Part shown: piece by piece, positions 9,471 through 17,232 of the stretch
Layout: each line of letters begins with the position of its first letter
Numbering within the stretch: the stretch's first letter is position 1
Assembly: GCF_001854325.1 (NCBI RefSeq)
Contig: NZ_CP017754.1
Coordinates: 744,001 to 808,000, forward strand
Source of the DNA: Cupriavidus malaysiensis
Lineage (GTDB): Bacteria > Pseudomonadota > Gammaproteobacteria > Burkholderiales > Burkholderiaceae
Reading direction: 5' to 3'
Length of the DNA: 64,000 nt
Notes under the pieces: model-generated
The model's input: the letters and a program-made list of their open reading frames with translations, nothing else
Database searches by the model: none
Told to the model about the DNA's origin: nothing
Position numbers and translations under genes: made by a program

Positions 9471-10385
9471 ATGAACTTCTTTTTCGAGATCCTGATCGGC
9501 GGCCTGCTGTCCGGCCTGATGTACTCGCTGGTGGCGCTGGGCTTCGTGCTGATCTACAAGGCGTCTGGCGTGTTCAATTTCGCCCAGGGCGCGATGGTCT
9601 ACTTCGCCGCGCTGGCGGTGGTCGGACTGATGGACAAGGGGCTGCCGATGTGGGCGGCCGTGATCGGCGCCTTCGCGGTGATGATCGTGGTGGGCATCAG
9701 CACCGAACGCCTGGTGCTGCGCAAGCTGGTCAACCAGCCGCCCATCACGCTGTTCATGGCCACCATCGGCCTGTCCTTCTTCCTCGAGGGACTGGGGCCG
9801 CTGCTGTTCGGCAACGAGGTGCGCCCGATCAACCTGGGCATCGTCGACGAGCCCATCGAGGCCATCCTGACCCGCTTCAATATCGTCGTCTCCAAGTTCG
9901 ACCTGGCGGCGGCGGCCATCGCCGGCGTGCTGGTCGGGGCGCTGGCGCTGTTCTTCCAGGTCACCAAGGTCGGCCGTGCGCTGCGCGCGGTGGCGGACGA
10001 CCACCAGGCGGCCTTGTCGCTGGGCATCCCGCTGCAGCATATCTGGGCCGTGGTGTGGGGCGTGGCCGGCTTTGTCGCCCTGGTGGCGGGCATGCTGTGG
10101 GGCTCGCGCAACGGCGTGCAGTTCGCGCTGACGCTGACCGCGCTCAAGGCCCTGCCGGTGCTGATCCTCGGTGGCTTCACCTCGGTGCCGGGCGCCATCG
10201 TCGGCGGGCTGATCATCGGCGCCTCGGAGAAGCTGGCGGAGATCTACATCCCGCCGCTGTTCCAGTCGGTGTTCGGCGGCAACTTCGGCGGCATCGAGGG
10301 ATGGTTTCCCTATGTGTTCGCGCTGCTGTTCCTGCTGGTGCGGCCCGAGGGGCTGTTCGGCGAAAAGCATATCGACCGCGTGTGA
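9471..10385 (+). CDS. Branched-chain amino acid-type ABC permease (LivH-like)
   Basis: First inner-membrane permease of the Liv-type importer, 304 residues with about eight hydrophobic segments. The start MNFFFEILIGGLLSGLMYSL and the motifs GFVLIYKASGVFNFAQGAM and VADDHQAALSLGI are characteristic of LivH. The ATG at 9471 is preceded by CAGGGA; longer upstream reading frames are repetitive leader sequence. It lies 89 bp after the ATPase gene and 57 bp before the second permease. Confidence 0.92.
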   Translation: MNFFFEILIGGLLSGLMYSLVALGFVLIYKASGVFNFAQGAMVYFAALAVVGLMDKGLPMWAAVIGAFAVMIVVGISTERLVLRKLVNQPPITLFMATIGLSFFLEGLGPLLFGNEVRPINLGIVDEPIEAILTRFNIVVSKFDLAAAAIAGVLVGALALFFQVTKVGRALRAVADDHQAALSLGIPLQHIWAVVWGVAGFVALVAGMLWGSRNGVQFALTLTALKALPVLILGGFTSVPGAIVGGLIIGASEKLAEIYIPPLFQSVFGGNFGGIEGWFPYVFALLFLLVRPEGLFGEKHIDRV

Positions 10386-10442
10386 CGCCGGCGTTCACCG
10401 CCAGGCCTTACCACGCACCGCATCGCAGTCGAGGAGACATCC

Positions 10443-11519
10443 ATGTTCTACCGTGAAGCCGGCCAGTTCAAGACCAGCTATATCGCCGACAGCCAGATCT
10501 TCCCCATCCGCCAGGACCGCATCGGCTTCGCGCTGCTGATGGCGCTGGCGTGCGTGGCGGTGCCGCTGACGGCCACCGAGTACTGGCTCTCGGCCATCCT
10601 GATCCCTTTCCTGATCTTCGGCCTGGCCGCGCTCGGCCTCAATATCCTGACCGGCTATGCCGGCCAGCTGTCGCTCGGCACGGCCGCCTTCATGGCAGTC
10701 GGGGCCTACGCCGCCTACAACTTCCAGCTGCGCGTGGAAGGCATGCCGGTGCTGCTGACCTTCCTGATGGCCGGCCTCTCGGCCGCCATGGTGGGCGTGC
10801 TGTTCGGCCTGCCCTCGCTGCGCATCAAGGGCTTCTACCTGGCGGTGGCGACGCTGGCCGCGCAGTTCTTCGTGGTGTGGGCGCTGACCAAGTTCCCCTG
10901 GTTCTCCAACAACAGCTCCTCGGGCGTGATCACCGCCCAGCGCCTCGACCTGTTCGGCCTGCCGATCGACACGCCGGTGCGCAAGTACCTGTTCGTGCTG
11001 GGCATCGTCGCGGTGCTGGCGCTGGCCGCCAAGAACCTGGTGCGCTCGGCCACCGGGCGGGCCTGGATGTCGGTGCGCGACATGGACGTGGCGGCCGAGG
11101 TGATCGGCATCCCGCTGATGCGCACCAAGCTGCTGGCCTTCGCCGTCAGCTCCTTTTACTGCGGCGTGGCGGGGGCGCTCTATGCCTTCTGCTACCTCGG
11201 CTCGGTCGAGCCCGACGGCTTTTCGCTGGACCTGTCCTTCCGCATCCTGTTCATGATCATCATCGGCGGCGTGGGCAGCATCCTAGGTTCCTTCCTCGGC
11301 GCCGCCTTCATCCTGCTGCTGCCGATCCTGCTCGACAACGTGCTGCCGGCGCTGGCCGCGCTGCTGCACCTGCCCTTCACCAATGCCGCGGTGTCGCACG
11401 TGCAGCTGATGGTGTTCGGCGGACTGATCATCTTCTTCCTGATCGTCGAGCCGCACGGGCTGGCGCGCCTGTGGCAGATCGGCAAGGAGAAGCTGAGGCT
11501 GTGGCCGTTCCCGCATTGA
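10443..11519 (+). CDS. Branched-chain amino acid-type ABC permease (LivM-like)
   Basis: Second permease of the importer, 358 residues, very hydrophobic after a roughly 25-residue cytoplasmic N-terminus. LivM-type motifs are LNILTGYAGQLSLGTAAFMAVGAY, abbreviated here to GYAGQLSLG, then RIKGFYLAVATLA and RDMDVAAEVIGIPL. GAGGAGACATCC lies before the ATG. It forms the membrane channel with the LivH-like protein and is followed by the binding-protein gene in the same direction. Confidence 0.92.
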   Translation: MFYREAGQFKTSYIADSQIFPIRQDRIGFALLMALACVAVPLTATEYWLSAILIPFLIFGLAALGLNILTGYAGQLSLGTAAFMAVGAYAAYNFQLRVEGMPVLLTFLMAGLSAAMVGVLFGLPSLRIKGFYLAVATLAAQFFVVWALTKFPWFSNNSSSGVITAQRLDLFGLPIDTPVRKYLFVLGIVAVLALAAKNLVRSATGRAWMSVRDMDVAAEVIGIPLMRTKLLAFAVSSFYCGVAGALYAFCYLGSVEPDGFSLDLSFRILFMIIIGGVGSILGSFLGAAFILLLPILLDNVLPALAALLHLPFTNAAVSHVQLMVFGGLIIFFLIVEPHGLARLWQIGKEKLRLWPFPH

Positions 11520-11602
11520 AACCGGGCGCCGCCGCCGCGCGGGCGGACGGCGGCGCGCTCGAGACAACAACTAGCAGTGCCTACAAGGTCAAGGAGACAG
11601 TC

Positions 11603-12952
11603 ATGACATCACCGATCCTCAATGCGCGGTCCCAGGCGCGGTCCCTGGCGCTGGCGCTCGGCGCCGCCGCCGCCCTGCTGCTGCCGGCCATGCCGGCCGC
11701 CGCGCAGGGCAGCGAGCAGTTCGTCGCGCTGCCGAGCTACCGCGTGGGCCCCTATGGCGCCAACGGCCAGTCCTGGTATGGCGGCTTCATCGACTATCTC
11801 AACTATGTCAACCTGAAGGAGGGCGGCGTCAACGGCGTCAAGCTGAGCTGGGAAGAGTGCGAGACCGAGTACAACAACGCCAAGGGCGTCGAGTGCTACG
11901 AGCGCCTGAAGTCCAAGAGCACGGTCAGCCGCGGCACCGCCTACCACACCATGTCGACCGGCATCTCCTACGCGCTGGTGGACAAGACCGCCGCCGACAA
12001 GGTGCCGCTGGTGATGATGGGCTACGGCCGCACCGATGCGGTGGACGGCTCGGTGTTCCCCTATGCCTTCCCGCTGGTGACCACGTACCAGATGCAGGTA
12101 TCGGCCATCGTCAAGTTCCTGACCGCCAAGAACGGCGGCTCGCTGGCCGGCAAGAAGATCGTCTACCTGTACCACGATTCTGCCTACGGCAAGGAGCCGA
12201 TCGTGGCGCTGCAGGCGGAGGCCAAGCTGGGCAAGTTCAACCTGGTGGAGATCCCGGTCGCGCATCCGGGCAACGAGCAGGGCGCGCAGTGGCTGAAGAT
12301 CCGCCAGGAGAATCCCGATTACGTGATCTTCTGGGGCTGGGGCGTGATGAACCAGACCGCGCTGAAGGCGGCGCAGAAGGTCGGCTTCCCGCGCGACAAG
12401 ATGATCGGCTCGTGGTGGGCCGGCTCCGAGGAGGACACGGTGCCCGCGGGCGAGGCCGCCAAGGGCTATATGAGCGCGACCTGGAACGTCGCCGGCAAGC
12501 ACGTGCCGCTGATCGCCGACATCGAGAAGGTGCTGTACGGTGCGGGCAAGGGCAATATGCAGGACAAGGCCAAGGTGGGGTCCGTGCTCTATAACCGCGG
12601 TGTGTCCGCCGCGGTGGTGACCGTGGAAGCGATCCGCGTGGCGCAGGGCAAGTTCGGCAAGGGCAAGGTGATGAGCGGCGAGGACATGCGCTGGGCCTTC
12701 GAGAACCTCGACCTGAGCAATGCCCGGCTGCAGCAGCTCGGTGCCACCGGCCTGCTGCCGGAGCTGAAGACCAGCTGCGAGAACCACGAGGGCTCGGGCA
12801 AGGTGAAGATCCAGCAGTGGGACGGCAGCAAGTGGGTAGTCGTGTCCGACTGGGTCGAGGGCAACAAGAACCTGATCCACCCGCTGTTCAAGGCCACCGC
12901 GGCGCAGTACGCCAAGGAGAAGGGCATGAAGCCGGCCTGTCTCAAGTCCTGA
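11603..12952 (+). CDS. ABC transporter periplasmic substrate-binding protein (Peripla_BP_6 family)
   Basis: Secreted ligand receptor of the importer, 449 residues. The signal peptide runs to about residue 35, ending PAMPAAAQG. The mature protein has the type I binding fold with motifs such as YGGFIDYLNYVN, YLYHDSAYGKEP and PVAHPGNEQGAQWLKI. AAGGAGACAGTC precedes the ATG, giving a good ribosome site. At about 450 residues it is longer than amino acid LivJ/LivK receptors (about 370). It resembles receptors found beside acyl-CoA ligases, which fits an organic or aromatic acid ligand; that is inference. Confidence 0.9.
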   Translation: MTSPILNARSQARSLALALGAAAALLLPAMPAAAQGSEQFVALPSYRVGPYGANGQSWYGGFIDYLNYVNLKEGGVNGVKLSWEECETEYNNAKGVECYERLKSKSTVSRGTAYHTMSTGISYALVDKTAADKVPLVMMGYGRTDAVDGSVFPYAFPLVTTYQMQVSAIVKFLTAKNGGSLAGKKIVYLYHDSAYGKEPIVALQAEAKLGKFNLVEIPVAHPGNEQGAQWLKIRQENPDYVIFWGWGVMNQTALKAAQKVGFPRDKMIGSWWAGSEEDTVPAGEAAKGYMSATWNVAGKHVPLIADIEKVLYGAGKGNMQDKAKVGSVLYNRGVSAAVVTVEAIRVAQGKFGKGKVMSGEDMRWAFENLDLSNARLQQLGATGLLPELKTSCENHEGSGKVKIQQWDGSKWVVVSDWVEGNKNLIHPLFKATAAQYAKEKGMKPACLKS

Positions 12953-13053
12953 GCCGGGCCCCGGGGCGTGGCGCCGCTGCGGCGTCGCATCGCCGTCGCG
13001 CCCCGGCTTGGCATTGTCCTGGTCGCTTCTTTCCGCACCTTCCGAGCCGCATC

Positions 13054-13869
13054 ATGAGCCTGCTGTCCGTCAACAATATCGAAGTCATCTACGACCACGT
13101 GATCCTGGTGCTCAAGGGCGTCTCGCTCGCGGTGCCGGAGGGCAAGATCGTCGCCTTGCTGGGTGCCAACGGCGCCGGCAAGACCACCACGCTCAAGGCC
13201 ATCTCCAACCTGTTGCGCGCCGAGCGCGGCGACGTCACCAAGGGCACGATCGAGTTCCGCGGCCAGCGCGTCGACCAGCTCACGCCCAACGAACTGGTGC
13301 GGCGCGGCGTGATCCAGGTGATGGAGGGGCGCCACTGCTTCGCCCACCTGAGCATCGAGGAGAACCTGCTCACCGGCGCCTATACGCGCGGGCTGTCGCG
13401 CGCGCAGACGCGCGAGGCGCTGGAACGCATCTATGCCTACTTCCCGCGCCTGAAGACCCGGCGCAAGTCGCAGGCGGGCTATACCTCGGGCGGCGAGCAG
13501 CAGATGTGCGCGATCGGGCGGGCCATGATGGCCAATCCCAACATGATCCTGCTCGACGAACCGTCGATGGGGCTGGCGCCGCAGATCGTCGAGGAGATCT
13601 TCGAGATCGTGCGCGACCTCAACACGCGCGAGGGCGTGAGCTTCCTGCTGGCCGAGCAGAACACCATGGTGGCGCTGCGCCACGCAGACTACGGCTACAT
13701 CCTGGAGAACGGCCGCGTGGTGATGGACGGCGCGGCCGAGGCGTTGCGCGACAACGAGGACGTCAAGGAGTTCTACCTGGGCGTGGCGGCCAACGACGCC
13801 GACGGCGGGCAGCGGACGTCGTTCCGGGATGTGAAGAGTTACCGCCGCCGCAAACGCTGGCTCGCCTGA
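13054..13869 (+). CDS. Branched-chain amino acid-type ABC transporter ATPase (LivF-like)
   Basis: Second ATPase of the importer. Walker A GANGAGKTTT starts at residue 38, the signature is YTSGGEQQMCAIGRAMM, and Walker B is MILLDEPSMGL. The family usually has about 235 residues; this one has 271 because of inserts such as RAERGDVTKGTIEF and a basic C-terminal tail (FRDVKSYRRRKRWLA). It follows the receptor gene by 101 bp and precedes the PaaK-like ligase gene. Together the five transporter genes form a complete importer. Confidence 0.92.
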   Translation: MSLLSVNNIEVIYDHVILVLKGVSLAVPEGKIVALLGANGAGKTTTLKAISNLLRAERGDVTKGTIEFRGQRVDQLTPNELVRRGVIQVMEGRHCFAHLSIEENLLTGAYTRGLSRAQTREALERIYAYFPRLKTRRKSQAGYTSGGEQQMCAIGRAMMANPNMILLDEPSMGLAPQIVEEIFEIVRDLNTREGVSFLLAEQNTMVALRHADYGYILENGRVVMDGAAEALRDNEDVKEFYLGVAANDADGGQRTSFRDVKSYRRRKRWLA

Positions 13870-13898
13870 GACGGGGGCATGGATCTGCTGCGCGGGCC

Positions 13899-13958
13899 GT
13901 GGCGGGTCCTGCGATGCTTGCCGTACCGATGTACGGCTGCGCTTCTCGGACCCGCCAC
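13899..13958. repeat. Nested inverted repeats (possible cruciform or terminator-like structure)
   Basis: An outer perfect 11-bp inverted repeat, GTGGCGGGTCC at 13899-13909 and GGACCCGCCAC at 13948-13958, encloses an inner perfect 7-bp repeat, GCCGTAC at 13920-13926 and GTACGGC at 13931-13937 with loop CGAT. There is no T-tract. It sits in the 199-bp gap between the livF-like gene and the PaaK-like gene. It may be an mRNA-processing hairpin, a protein site or a dispersed element. Confidence 0.75.
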
Positions 13959-14068
13959 GACCCGCTCGCTACGATCCCCGCCCCCGTCTCGCGAGCGCTA
14001 TCCGGTTTTCCCAATGCCGCCCGGCTGCGCCGGCGGACGGGCTTTCTTTCTGCACCGACCTATCGATC

Positions 14069-15316
14069 ATGGCTGAACATTTCGATTCGCTGGAGACGCG
14101 CGCTCCCGAGCTGCGCGAGCGGGAGCTGCTGGCGGCCTTGGCGCGCCAGGTGGCGCATGCGCAGGCGCATGCGCCGTATTTCGCCGAGGCGCTGCGCGGC
14201 GTGGATGCGCGTGCGCTGGTGTCGCGCGAAGCGCTGGCGGCATTGCCGGTGACACGCAAGGCGGACCTGGCCGCGCGCCAGGCGGCGCTGTCACCGCTTG
14301 GCGGCCTCAACGCGACGCCGCTGGGCCGGCTGCGCCATGTCTACCGCTCGCCGGGACCGATTCATGAGCCGGACGGCCATGGCGAGGACTGGTGGCGCGT
14401 GGGCCGGGCCATGTTCGCCGCCGGCTTCCGCGCGGGTGACCTGGTCTACAACACCTTCTCCTATCACTTCACGCCGGCCGGCATGATGATGGAGTCGGGC
14501 GCGCACCGGCTCGGCTGCTGCGTGTTCCCGGCCGGCGTGGGCCAGACCGAGTCGCAGGTGCAGGCACTGGCGGAGCTGCAGCCGCAGGCCTACGCCGGCA
14601 CGCCGTCCTTCCTGAAGATCCTGCTGGAGCGCGCCGACGAACTGGGGCAGCCGTGCGCCGGCCTGCGCAAGGCGCTGGTCTCGGGCGAGGCGCTGCCGCC
14701 GTCGCTGCGCGGCTGGTTCACGGCGCGCGGCATCCAGGTGCGGCAGATGTACGGCACCGCCGACGTCGGCCTGATCGCCTACGAGAGCGAAGGTGCCGAC
14801 GGCTGGGTGGTCGACGAGGGCGTGCTGGTGGAGATCGTCGAGCCGGGCGGCACGCGGCCGATGGCCGAGGGCGAGACCGGCGAGGTGGTGGTGACGGTGC
14901 TGGCCAACGGCGACTATCCGCTGGTGCGCTTCGGCACCGGCGACCTGTCGGCGGTGGTGCCCGATTCAGCGCGGCGGCCGAGTGCCTGCGGCCGTACCAA
15001 CATCCGCCTCAAGGGCTGGCTCGGACGGGCCGACCAGGCGGCCAAGGTCAAGGGCATGTTTGTGCATCCCGGCCAGGTGGCCGAGATCGTGCGGCGCCAT
15101 CCGGAGGTGCGTGCCGCGCGGCTGGTGGTGACGGGCGCGGTCGGCGACGACGCCATGACGCTGCACTGCGAAGGCGAGGCCGGCGCGGCGCTGGCCGAGG
15201 CGGTCGCGGCTTCGCTGCGGGACATCACGCGCCTGCGTGGCGAAGTCCGTTTCGTTGCCGCCGGCAGCCTGCCGCAGGACGGCAAGCTGATCGAGGATGC
15301 GCGCCGCTACGACTGA
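14069..15316 (+). CDS. Phenylacetate-CoA ligase-like AMP-binding protein (PaaK family)
   Basis: AMP-forming acyl-CoA ligase of the PaaK/COG1541 type, 415 residues against about 430 for PaaK. Supporting motifs are VYRSPGPIHEPDG, FSYHFTPAGMMMESG, MYGTADVGLIAYE, GETGEVVVTVL and RIKL-like IRLKGWLGRADQAAKVKGMFV. It closes the transporter operon, 199 bp after livF. Two CoA ligases of different subfamilies bracketing one importer suggest uptake followed by CoA activation. The acid itself cannot be named; phenylacetate itself is only one option. Its last ten bases overlap the convergent DUF454 gene. Confidence 0.87.
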   Translation: MAEHFDSLETRAPELRERELLAALARQVAHAQAHAPYFAEALRGVDARALVSREALAALPVTRKADLAARQAALSPLGGLNATPLGRLRHVYRSPGPIHEPDGHGEDWWRVGRAMFAAGFRAGDLVYNTFSYHFTPAGMMMESGAHRLGCCVFPAGVGQTESQVQALAELQPQAYAGTPSFLKILLERADELGQPCAGLRKALVSGEALPPSLRGWFTARGIQVRQMYGTADVGLIAYESEGADGWVVDEGVLVEIVEPGGTRPMAEGETGEVVVTVLANGDYPLVRFGTGDLSAVVPDSARRPSACGRTNIRLKGWLGRADQAAKVKGMFVHPGQVAEIVRRHPEVRAARLVVTGAVGDDAMTLHCEGEAGAALAEAVAASLRDITRLRGEVRFVAAGSLPQDGKLIEDARRYD

Positions 15317-15774
15317 TCGGCGCGGCTGCCGCCGGCCGGCCGGGTCGGCAGCCGCAGCATCCATACGCTGACCGCGGCGGCGCAGGCGATCAGGGTCAGC
15401 GAGGCGGCAGGGCGCGCCCGCATCAGCCAGGCGGTGGTGCCCATCGACAGCCACATCATGCTCAGCGCCAGGCACTTGGCGCGGCGCGGGATGCTGCGGT
15501 GGACCTGCCAGTCGTACACCAGCGGGCCGAAGCGCGGGTGCGCCAGCAGCCAGCGGTGGAAGCGCGCCGAACCGCGCGCGAAGCAGCCGGCGGCCAGCAG
15601 CACGAAAGGTGTGGTCGGCAGCAGCGGCAGGAAGATACCGATCACGCCGAGCGCGAGGCTGAGCAGGCCGAGCGTCACCCATAGCGCGCGCACGGCGCGG
15701 GACGCCTCCGATGGATGTCCGGCCGCCGCGGGCAGGCCCGCGGCGCCGTCCAGGCTGCGATCGCCGTCCGTCAT
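15307..15774 (-). CDS. DUF454 (YbaN) family inner-membrane protein
   Basis: Small membrane protein of 155 residues and unknown function. The family core is visible: LGLLSLALGVIGIFLPLLPT, FVLLAAGCFARGSARFHRWL, then HPRFGPLVYDWQVHRSIPRRAK and two further hydrophobic segments. The N-terminal 25 residues are polar and variable. It is convergent with, and overlaps by ten bases, the PaaK-like gene, and follows nitronate monooxygenase by 54 bp in the same direction, so the two may be cotranscribed. Confidence 0.85.
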   Translation of the reverse strand: MTDGDRSLDGAAGLPAAAGHPSEASRAVRALWVTLGLLSLALGVIGIFLPLLPTTPFVLLAAGCFARGSARFHRWLLAHPRFGPLVYDWQVHRSIPRRAKCLALSMMWLSMGTTAWLMRARPAASLTLIACAAAVSVWMLRLPTRPAGGSRADQS

Positions 15775-15828
15775 GTGCTCCTCGTGTGCCCCCGTGGTGT
15801 GCTCCTGGTGCTCCTGGCGCGCCCGCTG

Positions 15829-16806
15829 TCAGCGCACGATGCCCAGGCGCGCCTTGGCCGCATCGTATTCGCGCTTCATGCGTGCCACGATCTCGCCGAC
15901 GGCGGGGATGTCGGCGATCTGTCCCACGCCCTGGCCGGCGCCCCAGATGTGCTTCCACGCCTTCGCCTTCGAGCTGCCGCTGGAGAAATCCATCTTCGAC
16001 TTGTCGGCCACCGGCAGGTCCTCCGGGTCCAGCCCGGCGTTCTCGATGCTCTCGCGGATGTAGTTGCCGTGCACGCCGGTGAAGAGGTTGGTGTAGACGA
16101 TGTCGGCGGCGGCCGACTCGGTGATCGAGCGCTTGTACTGCTCGCTCGCATGCGCCTCCTGCGAAGCGATGAAGCGCGTGCCCACGTAGGCGAAGTCGGC
16201 ACCCATGGCCTGCGCGGCCAGCACCGCGTCCCCGCTGGCGATGGAGCCGGACAGTGCGATCACGCCATCGAAGATGCGGCGCACCTCGCCGACCAGCGCG
16301 AACGGCGACAGCGTGCCGGCATGGCCGCCGGCACCCGCCGCCACCAGGATCAGGCCGTCCACGCCGGCCTCGATGGCCTTCTCGGCGTGGCGCAGGCTGA
16401 TGACGTCGTGCAGCACGATGCCGCCGTAGCTGTGCACGGCGTCGATCATTTCCTTGACCGGCGCGCGCAGCGAGGTGATGAAGATGGGTACCTTGTGCTC
16501 CACGCAGACGCGCACATCCTGCTCCAGGCGCGCGTTGGAAGCATGCACGATCTGGTTGACCGCGATCGGGCCCACCGGCGCGCCGGGGTTGGCGGCGCGG
16601 AAGGCGGAAAGGTCCTCCTGCATCTGCGTCAGCCACTCGTCGAGCAACTCGGCCGGACGCGCATTCAGCGCGGGAAAGGAGCCGACGATGCCGGCCTTGC
16701 ACTGCGCCAGCACCAGCTCGGGATAGCTGACGATGAACATCGGCGAAGCGATGACCGGCAAGGCAAGGTTCTGCAGGGCCGGCGGGATTTGCTTGGCGGC
16801 GGGCAT
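15829..16806 (-). CDS. Nitronate monooxygenase (2-nitropropane dioxygenase family)
   Basis: FMN-dependent TIM-barrel enzyme oxidising alkyl nitronates such as propionate-3-nitronate. It has 325 residues from the ATG at 16806, which is preceded by CCAGGAGACC. Landmarks are the N-terminal PVIASPMFIVSYPELVLAQC, the core LILVAAGAGGHAGTLSPFALV with the phosphate-binding glycines, and FAYVGTRFIASQEAHAS. A longer start at 16836 (MRAPRSPGD) adds nothing conserved. Some family members act as enoyl reductases, so the precise reaction is uncertain. Confidence 0.88.
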   Translation of the reverse strand: MPAAKQIPPALQNLALPVIASPMFIVSYPELVLAQCKAGIVGSFPALNARPAELLDEWLTQMQEDLSAFRAANPGAPVGPIAVNQIVHASNARLEQDVRVCVEHKVPIFITSLRAPVKEMIDAVHSYGGIVLHDVISLRHAEKAIEAGVDGLILVAAGAGGHAGTLSPFALVGEVRRIFDGVIALSGSIASGDAVLAAQAMGADFAYVGTRFIASQEAHASEQYKRSITESAAADIVYTNLFTGVHGNYIRESIENAGLDPEDLPVADKSKMDFSSGSSKAKAWKHIWGAGQGVGQIADIPAVGEIVARMKREYDAAKARLGIVR

Positions 16807-16928
16807 GGGGTCTCCTGGACTACGTGGCGCACGCATCGCGTACGCAGATGAACGGTCGTTCGATTATAGGGAGTTTTGGCCGCGCGGCGCGAACCCCCGC
16901 CGCGCTGGATGAAGCCACCAGGAGACGC

Positions 16929-17002
16929 CAACCCCATCGGCCAAGCATAGTGTCTTGGCTTCCTCTTCCCCGGCCCCTCTCCCGCAAGCGGGAGAGGGGA
17001 GA
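16929..17002. repeat. Intergenic palindromic repeat, copy 1
   Basis: A 74-bp element whose core is the perfect inverted repeat CCCCTCTCCCGC-AAGC-GGGAGAGGGG-type hairpin at its right end, preceded by a conserved flank (ATCGGCCAAGCATAGTGTCT). A clearly related copy lies at 26458-26525 with the same order of blocks: ATCG.CCAAGCA, TGTC.TGGCT, then the C/T-rich arm and AGAGGGG. Both are in gaps beside gene ends, which suggests a dispersed REP-like element. Confidence 0.75.
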
Positions 17003-17043
17003 CAACCGGCGCGGCGCGGACCTTGCCGCACCGGAAGAAGGAC

Positions 17044-17073
17044 AAAAAAAATGCCCCGCGATACCGCGGGGCA
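17044..17073 (-). terminator. Strong Rho-independent terminator, minus strand
   Basis: A 9-bp perfect GC-rich stem, arms 17052-17060 and 17065-17073 with a 4-base loop, is followed on the minus strand by eight T residues (seen as A-run at 17044-17051). It lies 160 bp beyond the rlmI stop. It could end the rlmI transcript or, more interestingly, a short RNA starting inside that gap. Confidence 0.88.
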
Positions 17074-17132
17074 ATGACCACGAAGACTGATAGGAAGAGA
17101 AGGAGGGACACCTGCCAATGCCGCACTCCCCG
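17044..17132 (-). ncRNA. Candidate small RNA with anti-Shine-Dalgarno motif (copy A)
   Basis: Reading the minus strand, a -10-like TATATT (17139-17144) would start a transcript near 17132 that ends at the strong terminator. The 88-nt RNA would contain TCCCTCCTTCTCTTCC (17093-17108), complementary to AGGAGG-type ribosome sites, and then the GC stem plus U-tract. No open frame of note is present and the -35 is weak. The prediction rests on promoter-like element, motif and terminator together. Confidence 0.4.
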
Positions 17133-17232
17133 ATGCGCAATATAGCGGCGCAATGTGACATCCAGGCGACAGGATGGGCGCGGCACCCGGCAGGCGCGGC
17201 ACGGCCCTGGTGCGGGCCGTGCGCATTGCCGC

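Larger units (their letters stand above)
16807..17232. other. 426-bp intergenic region between nmo and rlmI
   Basis: No protein gene is supported here. The region holds a palindromic intergenic repeat (16929-17002), a strong minus-strand terminator (17044-17073) and, upstream of that terminator, a possible small RNA with its own -10 element. The nmo promoter should lie between 16810 and 16900 but no clear hexamers were found. Confidence 0.6.

Noticed and set aside
10550..12952. Plus-strand 800-codon frame beginning inside the LivM-like gene
   Set aside because: Its first 350 codons are an out-of-frame shadow of livM; only the part from 11603 is the real receptor.
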